This document shows, piece by piece, positions 16,813 to 23,721 of a stretch of 47,231 nucleotides of DNA (within the stretch, counting starts at the first letter, position 1; every line of letters begins with the position of its first letter). The notes beneath the pieces were generated by a model that had not been told where the DNA came from, made no database searches, and saw only the letters and a program-made list of their open reading frames with translations. Where the stretch lies: contig JAPLKL010000077.1 in the NCBI GenBank assembly GCA_026388095.1, positions 1-47,231 on the forward strand, given 5' to 3'. This stretch comes from Elusimicrobiota bacterium (GTDB lineage: Bacteria; Elusimicrobiota; Elusimicrobia; UBA1565; UBA9628). A program made the position numbers and the translations under genes.

Positions 16813-17046
16813 CAGGCTGCCGATAAACCCTCCAGGGGAAAAGGACTGTGTCCGGACACAGTCCTTTCGGTAGCGCGCAACAGTCCGTCCCCGAACTGGC
16901 GCGCCGAAGGCTCGCCAGTCGCGCCGAAGGCGCCATCCTTCGTGCAACCTATCGGCTGGGTTCTGCCGCCCCGCTGCGCGGGTCGGTTGCGCCCGGCAGA
17001 CGGCCGCCGGGCGCTCACAGAACGGACTTTATCAGCAGCCGGCTAG
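16809..17046 (+). mobile_element. Complete multi-hairpin MITE-like element, copy C
   Basis: The 238-bp element has imperfect 19-bp terminal inverted repeats: CTAACAGGCTGCCGATAAA (16809-16827) and, read inward from the right, CTAGCCGGCTGCTGATAAA (17046-17028). Inside are a perfect 28-bp palindrome (16840-16867), an 11-bp hairpin with one mismatch (16895-16919), CCGCCCCGC/GCGGGTCGG (16966-16986) and GCGCCCGG/CCGGGCGC (16989-17014). It has no coding capacity. Both ends fall on stop codons of the flanking convergent genes (TAA of the PorV gene; TAG of the dGTPase at 17045-17043). Size, terminal repeats and repetition fit a non-autonomous transposable element; its transposase is not in the window. 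Confidence 0.82.
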
Positions 17047-18182
17047 ACCGGCCTGCCGCCGCGCGGGAAGTGCAGGGGCACGGGCAAGGAGATCTGGCGC
17101 ATGCCCTCCAGAGCGAAGCTGTCGGTCATGCCCGCGATGTAGTCGGTGACGATGGTCTTGGCCGGATAGCCTTCCTTCTCGTAGACCGGGCGCAGCTGCT
17201 CGATATAGTGGCCGAAGTTGCGGTCCACCTCGAAGTCCATGGCCGCGTAGGCCTTGAAGTCCGTGCCGTTCCTGGCGTAGAGCTCCATGAAGTAGTCGAA
17301 GAGGCTGTGGATGACGGCGCGGATGTGGCGGCGGAACTTGACCAGCCGGGGGTGGTAGTAGATGCGCTCGTAGTTGAACTTGGCCTGCTCCAGGACCAGG
17401 ACGTGCTTCTCCGGGGAGAAGGCCACGCTCTCGGAGCGCGCCGAGGCGGCGACCACGTCGGCGATGAGGGTGCTGATGATGTCCGTGTTGGATTCGCCCA
17501 GGGCCTTGGCCGTGCGCCGGGGCAGGTCCTTCTTGGTGATGAAGCCCGCGGTGACGGCGTCCTCCACGTCCCGGCCCAGGTAGGCGATGCGGTCGGAGAG
17601 GCGCACGATGCAGCCCTCGTAGGTGCAGGGCATGTAGGCGCGCTCGTGGATGTTCTCGAGGTCGTTGGGCGTCGGGGAGGGCTTGAGGGCGTTCTGGTCA
17701 AAGTCCTCGCCGTTGTGGCAGATGATGCCGTCCTTGACCGCGTAGGTGAGGTTGAGGCCCTGGCCGTGGTTGGCGAGGTGCTCGACGACGCGGTAGCTGT
17801 TGAGCTCGTGCATGAAGGCCTTGGGCGCCCCGAGCTTGCTGGCCAGCTCCTTCTCGCCCTCGTGGCCGAAGGGGGCGTGGCCGAGGTCGTGGCCGAGGCC
17901 GATGGCGTAGGCCAGCTCGGACTCCAGGGCCCAGTCCCCGCCGGAGAGGTTCAAGCCCCGGCAGATGGTGGCCGCGATGGTGGCCACGTGGAGGACGTGC
18001 TCCATGCGCGTGCAGATGTGGTCGTTGTCCGGGGCGTAGAAGACCTGGGCCTTGTGCTTGAGGCGCCGGAAGGGATAGGAGTGGATGATCTTGGTCTGGT
18101 CGCGGAAGTACTCGGCGCGGATGTCCGGCGCGACCGGCTTGGTGCGGCGCAGGTAGATCTCGTCCGGCAGGGGGTTGCGCAT
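17043..18182 (-). CDS. dgt: dGTP triphosphohydrolase (HD domain)
   Basis: The 379-residue protein belongs to the dGTPase family, which hydrolyses dGTP (or other dNTPs) to the nucleoside and triphosphate, tuning nucleotide pools. The opening RRTKPVAPDIRAEYFRDQTKIIHSYPFRRLKHKAQVF is family-typical. Metal ligands appear in TRMEHVLHV (first His) and AIGLGHDLGHAPFGHEGE (the HD pair and following His), with a late Asp in CIVRLSDRIAYLGRD. It is cytoplasmic. TAGAAT lies six bases before ATG 18182 on the minus strand and there is no Shine-Dalgarno, so the mRNA may be leaderless. Its stop lies in the right end of the MITE-like element. Thymidylate synthase (ThyX) is encoded elsewhere in the window. Confidence 0.93.
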   Translation of the reverse strand: MRNPLPDEIYLRRTKPVAPDIRAEYFRDQTKIIHSYPFRRLKHKAQVFYAPDNDHICTRMEHVLHVATIAATICRGLNLSGGDWALESELAYAIGLGHDLGHAPFGHEGEKELASKLGAPKAFMHELNSYRVVEHLANHGQGLNLTYAVKDGIICHNGEDFDQNALKPSPTPNDLENIHERAYMPCTYEGCIVRLSDRIAYLGRDVEDAVTAGFITKKDLPRRTAKALGESNTDIISTLIADVVAASARSESVAFSPEKHVLVLEQAKFNYERIYYHPRLVKFRRHIRAVIHSLFDYFMELYARNGTDFKAYAAMDFEVDRNFGHYIEQLRPVYEKEGYPAKTIVTDYIAGMTDSFALEGMRQISLPVPLHFPRGGRPV

Positions 18183-18188
18183 GGCCCT

Positions 18189-18239
18189 ATTCTAGCTTTT
18201 TGCCCGCGGAGTCCCGAGGCTCCCGGGGAATGGTACAAT
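18189..18239. promoter_or_regulatory. Divergent -10 elements for dgt and diguanylate cyclase genes
   Basis: On the minus strand TAGAAT (18194-18189) stands six bases from the dgt start. On the plus strand TGGTACAAT (18231-18239) is an extended -10. If used, transcription starts near 18246 and the ATG at 18238 would lie upstream of the transcript, which is why I place the cyclase start at 18268. No clear -35 boxes are visible. Confidence 0.45.
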
Positions 18240-18267
18240 GGTCGCGGACGCCAAGCGAGTATCCGCC

Positions 18268-19113
18268 ATGCCGGAAGCCCTCTCCATCGAATCCTCCGTC
18301 CAGCGTCTCCAGAGCCTCGTTGAAAAGATCGCATCGGGCGACCACGACATCGCGGCGGACGAGCTTTACGGGCTGACCGTTCCGGGGCGCTGTCCCCCGG
18401 CCCTCGCGGCCCTGGCCGAGTCGATCGGGATGATGCTCGTCCAGATCGAGGCGCGGGACGATCAACTCAACAAGAAGATCGCCGACTTGGAAAAGGCCAA
18501 GCGGGAGCTGGAGAATTATTCCCGGAACCTCGAGGCGATGGTCGCCGAGAGGACGGCCAACCTGCAGGCCGCCAACGAGCGGCTGGAGTTCCTGGCCCAC
18601 CATGACGTCCTGACCGGCCTCTGCAACCGGGGCGTCTTCTACGGCCGTCTCAAGGAGGAATGGGAGCGTCTCGGCCGGGAGCGCGGGCCGCTGGCGCTCA
18701 TCATGGTGGACGTGGATTGCTTCAAGCTCTACAACGACACCTACGGCCACCAGGCCGGGGATGAATGCCTGCGCGCCTTGGCCCGGGTCTTCACGGCCAA
18801 CGCCTCAAGGCCTGGGGATCTTTCCGCGCGCTACGGGGGAGAGGAGTTCATCCTCCTCCTCCCGGAGACCGACGGGCCCCGCGCCCTGGAGATCGCCGAG
18901 TCCATCAGGGCGCGGTTCGCGGCCCTCAAGATCGCGCACGAGAGGAACACGGCGGGCCCTTACGCCACGGCGAGCCTCGGGGTCTCCAGCGCCGTGCCGG
19001 CCGAGGGCCGGCCCATGCAGAAGCTCATCGAGGCCGCGGACCGGGCGCTTTATGTCGTCAAGGGCGAGCGCGGCAAGAACAACGTGGTCTATCTGGCGCC
19101 GGTTTTCGATTGA
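18268..19113 (+). CDS. Diguanylate cyclase (GGDEF domain) with coiled coil
   Basis: The enzyme makes c-di-GMP from two GTP. Residues 1-60 are helical. A strong coiled coil follows (ARDDQLNKKIADLEKAKRELENY...LQAANERLEFLA) that would drive dimerisation, then the GGDEF domain from HHDVLTGLCNRGVFYGRL. The active-site loop is RYGGEEF (Gly190-Phe194), an active variant, and an inhibitory I-site RxxD (Arg181-Asp184) lies exactly five residues before it. VDVDCFKLYNDTYGHQAGD carries the metal-binding Asp. No membrane segment or known sensor domain is present, so the input is unclear. The first in-frame ATG is 18238, but an extended -10 overlaps it; 18268 is preferred. Confidence 0.9.
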   Translation: MPEALSIESSVQRLQSLVEKIASGDHDIAADELYGLTVPGRCPPALAALAESIGMMLVQIEARDDQLNKKIADLEKAKRELENYSRNLEAMVAERTANLQAANERLEFLAHHDVLTGLCNRGVFYGRLKEEWERLGRERGPLALIMVDVDCFKLYNDTYGHQAGDECLRALARVFTANASRPGDLSARYGGEEFILLLPETDGPRALEIAESIRARFAALKIAHERNTAGPYATASLGVSSAVPAEGRPMQKLIEAADRALYVVKGERGKNNVVYLAPVFD

Positions 19114-19150
19114 CGCGGCTTGCCGGCGGCGTCCCGGGGCTCGCGGGGGG

Positions 19151-19182
19151 TTGACAACCGCTTGACCGCCGCGTGCTAAAGT
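19151..19182 (+). promoter_or_regulatory. Promoter of 2-hydroxyacid dehydrogenase gene
   Basis: A perfect TTGACA (19151-19156) is followed by TAAAGT (19177-19182) with a long spacer, or by TGCTAA with 17. The start codon at 19190 is only seven bases beyond TAAAGT and has no Shine-Dalgarno sequence, as expected of a leaderless transcript. Confidence 0.5.
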
Positions 19183-19189
19183 CTTATGG

Positions 19190-20047
19190 ATGAGTATCCT
19201 GGTGTGCGATCCGATCGCCGAAGAGGGGCTCAAGAAGCTCCGTGCCGCGGGGCATGAGGTCGTGGTCAAGACGGGGCTGACGCCCGAGGCTTTGGTCAAG
19301 GAGATCGCGCCCTGCCAGGCGGTGGTGGTGCGCAGCGCGACGAAGATCACCAAAGCGGTCGTCGAGGCTGGAGAGAACCTCAAGGTCGTGGTCCGCGGCG
19401 GCGCCGGCCTCGACGGCATCGACGCGGCGGCCTGCGCGGCCCGCGGCGTGGCGGTGTTGAACACCCCCGAGGCCGCGACCGTGTCGGTCGCGGAGCACGC
19501 GCTCGCGCTGATGTTCGCGGTCGCGCAGGGGCTCGGCCTCTCAGTCGCCGGCAAGACGCTCGGCCTCATCGGCGTGGGCCGCATCGGCGCCGAGGTCGCG
19601 GTCCGCGCCCGGGCCTTGGGGATGCGCGTCCTCGCCTGCCGCCGCGACATGAACAGCGCCGCGCCCGCCGGCGTCGAGCTCCGCGGGCTCGATGAGCTCC
19701 TCGCCGCCTCCGACTTCGTCTCGATCCACGTGCCCGGCGGTCCGGAAACCAAAGACCTGCTCGACGCCGCCCGGTTCGAACGCATGAAGAAGGGCGCCGT
19801 CCTCATCAACTGCGCGCGCGGCGGCATCGTCAACGAGGCCGCGCTCGTCAAGGCGTTGGAGTCCGGCCGCCTCGCCGGCGCGGCCGTCGACGTGTTCGAC
19901 GAAGAGCCGCTGAGGCCGGACCATCCCCTGCTGGGATTGGGCAACGTGGTCCTCACGCCGCACCTCGGCGCCTCGACCATCGAGGGGCAGGGCCGGGTCG
20001 GGCTGGCGGTGGCGGAGAAGCTGCTGGAGCATTTTCCCGGGGACTGA
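19190..20047 (+). CDS. D-2-hydroxyacid dehydrogenase, phosphoglycerate dehydrogenase-like
   Basis: This NAD-dependent oxidoreductase is closest in style to SerA, the first step of serine synthesis. GVGRIGAEVAVRARALGMRV is the Rossmann glycine motif. The catalytic Arg is in VVVRGGAGLDGID or the late NCARGGIVNEAAL, with Glu in VDVFDEEPL and His in LTPHLGAST. At 285 residues it is shorter than usual: the stretch of about 20 residues normally found between the 'SVAEHALALMFAVAQ' helix and 'GKTLGLIGVGRIG' (containing a conserved Trp) is nearly absent, and there is no regulatory ACT domain. It could therefore act on another 2-hydroxyacid. It is a single gene with its own promoter. Confidence 0.88.
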   Translation: MSILVCDPIAEEGLKKLRAAGHEVVVKTGLTPEALVKEIAPCQAVVVRSATKITKAVVEAGENLKVVVRGGAGLDGIDAAACAARGVAVLNTPEAATVSVAEHALALMFAVAQGLGLSVAGKTLGLIGVGRIGAEVAVRARALGMRVLACRRDMNSAAPAGVELRGLDELLAASDFVSIHVPGGPETKDLLDAARFERMKKGAVLINCARGGIVNEAALVKALESGRLAGAAVDVFDEEPLRPDHPLLGLGNVVLTPHLGASTIEGQGRVGLAVAEKLLEHFPGD

Positions 20048-20086
20048 CAGCGCTTGCGGCGGCTCCGTGTGTTGTATCATGAAGCG

Positions 20087-21181
20087 ATGATCGGCTTGGC
20101 CGCAGCGCTGCTCTGGTCGGCCTGCGATCCCGCTTCGGCGCAGGAGCCTCGGCCGCCGGAAGTCCCCTATTACCGCGTCTGGAGAGGCGTGTCCCGGCCG
20201 GGACTGGACGCGCCGGGTTTCTTGAGCCGCTTGGCGCCATTCGTCGTCAGGACGCGGGCCTGGCTGGGCCGGCATGGCGGCCTGGCCTACCTGCCCGCTC
20301 TGCCGCCCGCCGGCTCCGGCCCGGAGGTCCCGGCCGAGTTGGCGCTGGTCGTCTACGCTTCAGAGCGGGGCTATCGCGATGATAGCGCGACCCGGGAGGG
20401 CGAAGCCTACGGCGCCGCCCATTGGCGGCTGTTCGACAAGCCGCGCAGCCGCGGCAACGCGGCCATTCCCTATATAGGGAAGTTGCTCGCGGACACTCCC
20501 TATGATGTGGCCGGAGGGACGGCCTCCTGGGCGAGCCCGCAGGGAACGACCAGGTTCTATTTGGGCCGGCTCCGGGAAAAGACCCCGCTGGAGCAGTTGG
20601 CGTCCTGGGTCGGCCGGGTCGGGGCCGGATTCGGAACCCGGGGGATGGACGGCTACGTCGTAGCGGTCGACGGCCGCGGGGTCGTCTGCTCCTGGCAGCA
20701 TTGGGCCGGCTCAGGAGAGCTTGAGGCCGCGGCCGCCTCCGAGGCCGGTCGCGAGATATTCGGGGCCCGGGACTCGCTCCTGGAGACCATCATGGATGCT
20801 CCGGCCGAGCCATTCGCGGGCCAGGTCGAGCCGGGGCGGGCCTATCAGGTGCTCTTGCCCGCCGAGGCGGCCGACCCGATGCAGGCTCGGGTGACGATAC
20901 GCGTCAAGGACGCGCCTTTGACCGCCTTCCTGGACCTCGTTTCCAGCCAGGCCGGGCTCAATTTCATCCTGGCCGACGGGCTCGAAGGCGTGCGCGTGAC
21001 CGCCTTCCTGACCGACGTGACCGCGCGGGATGCTCTGGAGTTGCTGCGCGTGACCAAGGGGCTGACCTACCACCGGGTCGAATCGCGGGGAGCCACGGTG
21101 ATCGCCCCGGCCGCGCGGGAGTCGCCGGACTTGAGGACGAAGGTGTATCCCTTGGAGAACGTCCCGAGCGAGGGACGCTAA
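20087..21181 (+). CDS. Exported protein with C-terminal STN/secretin-N-like domain
   Basis: I start at ATG 20087 (an upstream in-frame TTG exists at 20054), giving a short signal sequence ending near PASAQ (residue 19). Residues 20-260 are not recognised; the segment has aromatic-rich stretches (VPYYRVWRGVSRPGLDAPGF, TRFYLGRLREKTPLEQLASWVG). The last 100 residues match the small alpha/beta STN or secretin N0 domain: RVTIRVKDAPLTAFLDLVSSQAGLNFILADGLEGVRVTAFLTDVTARDALELLRVTKGLTYHR. In secretins and TonB receptors this domain faces the periplasm and binds partner proteins. There is no barrel, so it is not itself a secretin. It overlaps the converging CoA-binding gene by four bases. Confidence 0.75.
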   Translation: MIGLAAALLWSACDPASAQEPRPPEVPYYRVWRGVSRPGLDAPGFLSRLAPFVVRTRAWLGRHGGLAYLPALPPAGSGPEVPAELALVVYASERGYRDDSATREGEAYGAAHWRLFDKPRSRGNAAIPYIGKLLADTPYDVAGGTASWASPQGTTRFYLGRLREKTPLEQLASWVGRVGAGFGTRGMDGYVVAVDGRGVVCSWQHWAGSGELEAAAASEAGREIFGARDSLLETIMDAPAEPFAGQVEPGRAYQVLLPAEAADPMQARVTIRVKDAPLTAFLDLVSSQAGLNFILADGLEGVRVTAFLTDVTARDALELLRVTKGLTYHRVESRGATVIAPAARESPDLRTKVYPLENVPSEGR

Positions 21182-21606
21182 GACTCGTCAGCGGCATGTC
21201 GGCCGCGGTGCTGGCGCAGCATGCAGTCGTCGGAGACCACCAGCAGCCCGGCGGCGCGGGCTTTGGCCTCGCCCTCGGGATGGGTGACGCCGTCCTGGAG
21301 CCAGAGGGCCTTGGCCTTGATGCGGACGGCCTCTTCTATGACGGGCAGGACCTCTGCGGAGCGCCGGAACACGTCCACCACGTCCACGGGGAAGGGGATG
21401 GCGGCCAGGCTGGGATAGCAGGTCTGGCCCAGGATCTCCTTATGGCCGGGGTTGACCGGCGCGATGCGGTAGCCTTGCCGCTGGAGGTAGTCCGCCACGC
21501 GGTGGCTGGGGCGGTCGGGCTTGGGCGAGCAGCCGACCACCGCCACGGTCTTCAGCGCGAGTATGCGTGAGACGACGCCCTGGGCTTCTTTTTTTTCGGG
21601 GGACAT
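21178..21606 (-). CDS. CoA-binding domain protein (YccU-like)
   Basis: The 142-residue stand-alone CoA-binding Rossmann domain resembles the N-terminal part of succinyl-CoA synthetase alpha. Motifs: KTVAVVGCSPKPDRPSHRVADYLQRQGYRIAPVNPG, then YPSLAAIPFPVDVVDVFRRSAEVLPVIEEAVRIKAKALWLQDGVTHPE. Bacterial YccU-type proteins have this size; their role is not well defined. ATG 21606 is chosen for the AGGAGGAG site immediately upstream; the longer frame to 21687 adds nothing homologous. It is cytoplasmic and divergent from the peroxiredoxin gene. Confidence 0.92.
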   Translation of the reverse strand: MSPEKKEAQGVVSRILALKTVAVVGCSPKPDRPSHRVADYLQRQGYRIAPVNPGHKEILGQTCYPSLAAIPFPVDVVDVFRRSAEVLPVIEEAVRIKAKALWLQDGVTHPEGEAKARAAGLLVVSDDCMLRQHRGRHAADES

Positions 21607-21702
21607 GGCTCCTCCTGGGAATATAGTAACAGAAATCGCTCCCGAGGGCGGCAAGCGTTCCCGCGGGCTCCATTGTGATATCATCATCTTAGGAGGTGCC
21701 CA

Positions 21703-22245
21703 ATGACCATCCCAACCGTTGCGAGTGCCGTCTTATTCGGGACCGCCTGCCTGCTCACCGTCCCGGCGGTCTTGCAAGCGGCTTCGGCGCCCAAAGCCGG
21801 CTCCGAGGCCCCGGATTTCTCCCTGCCGGCGCAGGACGGGGCCGTGGTCTCCCTCAAGGCGCTGCGCGGCAAGTGGGTGGTCCTGTACTTCTACCCGAAG
21901 GATTTCACCTCGGGCTGCACGCGAGAGGCTCACGGCTTCCAGCGCGACGAGAAGCTCTATTCGGCCAAGAACGCCGTCGTGCTGGGGATCAGCCTGGACA
22001 GCGTGGAATCGCACAAGAAGTTCTGCGCCCAGGAGGGCCTGCGGTTCAAGGTCCTTTCCGACGCGGACCATAAGGTCGCCCGCCGCTACGGGTCGCTGAC
22101 CGATATCGCGGTGGTCAAGTTCGCCAAGAGGAACACCTTCATCATCGATCCCAAGGGCGTGATCGCGCGGGTGTTCATGGGCGTCAGTCCCGACCAGCAC
22201 AGCGAGGAAGTCCTCGCCGCCTTGGACGGACTGCGGGCGCGCTGA
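21703..22245 (+). CDS. Exported BCP-type peroxiredoxin
   Basis: This thiol peroxidase reduces peroxides. A hydrophobic N-terminus (about 1-28) ending in LQAASA indicates export or membrane anchoring, unusual for the BCP subgroup, which is mostly cytosolic. The domain starts at APDFSLPAQDGAVVSL. The peroxidatic Cys72 is in KDFTSGCTREAHGFQ, and Cys108 in SHKKFCAQEGL may be the resolving Cys. YGSLTDIAVVKFAKRNTFIIDPKGVIARVF completes the fold. A strong TTAGGAGGTG site precedes ATG 21703. It is translationally linked to the next gene (TGATG overlap). Confidence 0.93.
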   Translation: MTIPTVASAVLFGTACLLTVPAVLQAASAPKAGSEAPDFSLPAQDGAVVSLKALRGKWVVLYFYPKDFTSGCTREAHGFQRDEKLYSAKNAVVLGISLDSVESHKKFCAQEGLRFKVLSDADHKVARRYGSLTDIAVVKFAKRNTFIIDPKGVIARVFMGVSPDQHSEEVLAALDGLRAR

Positions 22246-22643
22246 TGGCGGCCTCCGGCAAGGACCGGGGCTTCTACGTCGGCGGGCGCCTGGGTCCCTG
22301 GCTTGGACTGCTTCTGTCCTTGTGGGTGACGGCCCATGCCTTCCTGCGCTCGGGCGCGGACCAGGGCCGGACGGGCCGCCATTGGCTGGCCCTGGGCATC
22401 GCCGGCCCGATCCTCGCCGCCGGAGGCTGGGTCATCGGGAAGTTCGCGGGCGCGTATGTCGGCGAGCTCTGCTACAGCGGCCGCCGGGAGCAGCTCGGCT
22501 TCCTCGCGGGCGGCCTGCTCGGGCTTCTCGTCGCGGGACTCCTGGCCCGGGCCACCGAGTCTTCGGCGGGACCGGCCCTCGGGCTGCTGGGCCTCGGCAT
22601 CGGCGCCGGCATCGGCCGGGGCCTGGCCCAGCCGCGGCCCTAG
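22245..22643 (+). CDS. Small Gly-rich membrane protein, 132 aa
   Basis: The protein has three to four hydrophobic segments: GPWLGLLLSLWVTAHAF, WLALGIAGPILAAGGWVIGKFAGAYVG, LGFLAGGLLGLLVAGLLA and the Gly-rich GLLGLGIGAGIG. No family is recognised; the Gly-rich helices recall small membrane proteins that pack tightly. Its start overlaps the peroxiredoxin stop by one base (TGATG), so the two are made together, and its stop overlaps the converging zinc-ribbon gene by four bases. A role in anchoring or supporting the exported peroxiredoxin is only a guess. Confidence 0.75.
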   Translation: MAASGKDRGFYVGGRLGPWLGLLLSLWVTAHAFLRSGADQGRTGRHWLALGIAGPILAAGGWVIGKFAGAYVGELCYSGRREQLGFLAGGLLGLLVAGLLARATESSAGPALGLLGLGIGAGIGRGLAQPRP

Positions 22644-23284
22644 GGATTCTCGCCGAGGAGCTGCCGGACCCGCTCGAGCCCGGCCTTGGCGTCGAGATTG
22701 TCCGGGTCGAGGGCCAGGGCCGACTCCCACTCCGTCTTGGCCCGCGCGTAGTCGCCTTTGCTGTAGTAGACCATGCCCGCGAGGTAGTACTGACGCGACT
22801 GGGCCTGCTTCTCAGCCATGACATCGAGGGGCCTTGTCGGCAAGGCGACCTCCTTGAAGAGGGGGTTGCCCTGGCTGTCCGTGCGCGGGGGCGTCAGGAT
22901 CCGGTCGCGCGAATCTTCGGCCTGCGGTATGGCGCGGTAGAGCGAGAGGTTGGCGTCGCTGGCCCTGACCCGGCGGGCCTCGGAGACGTGGACCAGCCTG
23001 AAGAGCATATAGCCCGCCACGGCCAGCACCGAGGCGACCATGACGGCCTGCGTCAGGCTCATCCGGTCGGGGGCGGGGGGCGGAGAATCATCGAACGGGT
23101 CCGGCGCCGGGGCGGCTTCGGCGGGGCTCGACGGCAAGACGGGCGCGGCCGGGCTCGGCGGCAGGTCCACTTTCGGCGGCGCCGGTTCCTGGGCCGCTGT
23201 AGCCGCGGGCAGATGGGAAAGGCAGAACCGGCATATGATCGCCGCGTCCTGGATCTCCTCGGCGCAGTAGGGGCATCTCTTCAT
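22640..23284 (-). CDS. Zinc-ribbon, transmembrane and TPR protein
   Basis: Domain order: an N-terminal zinc ribbon with Cys4, Cys7, Cys18 and Cys21 (CPYC...CRFC); a Pro/Ala-rich linker (25-72); one transmembrane helix (about 77-96, AVMVASVLAVAGYMLFRLV); and a C-terminal TPR-like pair (YYLAGMVYYSKGDYARAKTEWESALALDPDNLDAKAGLERV). A cytosolic ribbon with a periplasmic TPR suggests an adaptor. It is the last gene of the nine-gene minus-strand operon; its ATG overlaps the ybeY stop as ATGA (23284-23281). Function is unassigned. Confidence 0.8.
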   Translation of the reverse strand: MKRCPYCAEEIQDAAIICRFCLSHLPAATAAQEPAPPKVDLPPSPAAPVLPSSPAEAAPAPDPFDDSPPPAPDRMSLTQAVMVASVLAVAGYMLFRLVHVSEARRVRASDANLSLYRAIPQAEDSRDRILTPPRTDSQGNPLFKEVALPTRPLDVMAEKQAQSRQYYLAGMVYYSKGDYARAKTEWESALALDPDNLDAKAGLERVRQLLGENP

Positions 23285-23721
23285 GGCAGGCCCTGCAGGG
23301 CGCGCTCCTGCTTGCTGAACATGGCGGCGCGCCGACGGGAGGTGGAATCATCGTAGCCCAGGAGGTGCAAGGTCCCGTGGGCGGTCAGGAAGAGCACCTC
23401 GGTCAGCACCGGATGGCCCTGCTGGGAAGCCTGCTTGCGCGCTTGGAAGGCTGAGACGAAGATGTCTCCGAAGGGCTTTTCGCCCTTGAACGGTCCCGGG
23501 TCCTCGGCGTAAGAGAAGGCGATCACGTCCGTGTCCCGGTCATGGCCCAGGAAGCGCTGGTTCAGGACGCGCATCCGGCGCCGGTCCAGGAGCACCACGT
23601 TGAGCTCCCCGTCGGGGCTTGCCTTCTCGTTCTTGAGCACCCGGCGGCAGACCTGGATGATGACGCGCGGCTTGCGGGCCGAGGCCGGCAGCAGCGAGGT
23701 CCCGAAGACCCGTATGGTCAT
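23281..23721 (-). CDS. ybeY: YbeY endoribonuclease
   Basis: YbeY is a metal-dependent RNase involved in 16S rRNA 3' maturation and ribosome quality control. Family features are LNVVLLDRRRMRVLNQRFLGHDRDTDVIAFSY and FGDIFVSAFQARKQA, and the metal site TAHGTLHLLGYDD. The usual site is H-x3-H-x5-H; here the residues are His115, His119 and Asp125, so the third ligand is Asp, which could still bind metal. Start ATG 23721 overlaps the phoH stop as ATGA, the classic phoH-ybeY pairing, which supports the assignment and this start over the upstream ATG at 23736. Length (146 residues) is normal. Confidence 0.92.
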   Translation of the reverse strand: MTIRVFGTSLLPASARKPRVIIQVCRRVLKNEKASPDGELNVVLLDRRRMRVLNQRFLGHDRDTDVIAFSYAEDPGPFKGEKPFGDIFVSAFQARKQASQQGHPVLTEVLFLTAHGTLHLLGYDDSTSRRRAAMFSKQERALQGLP

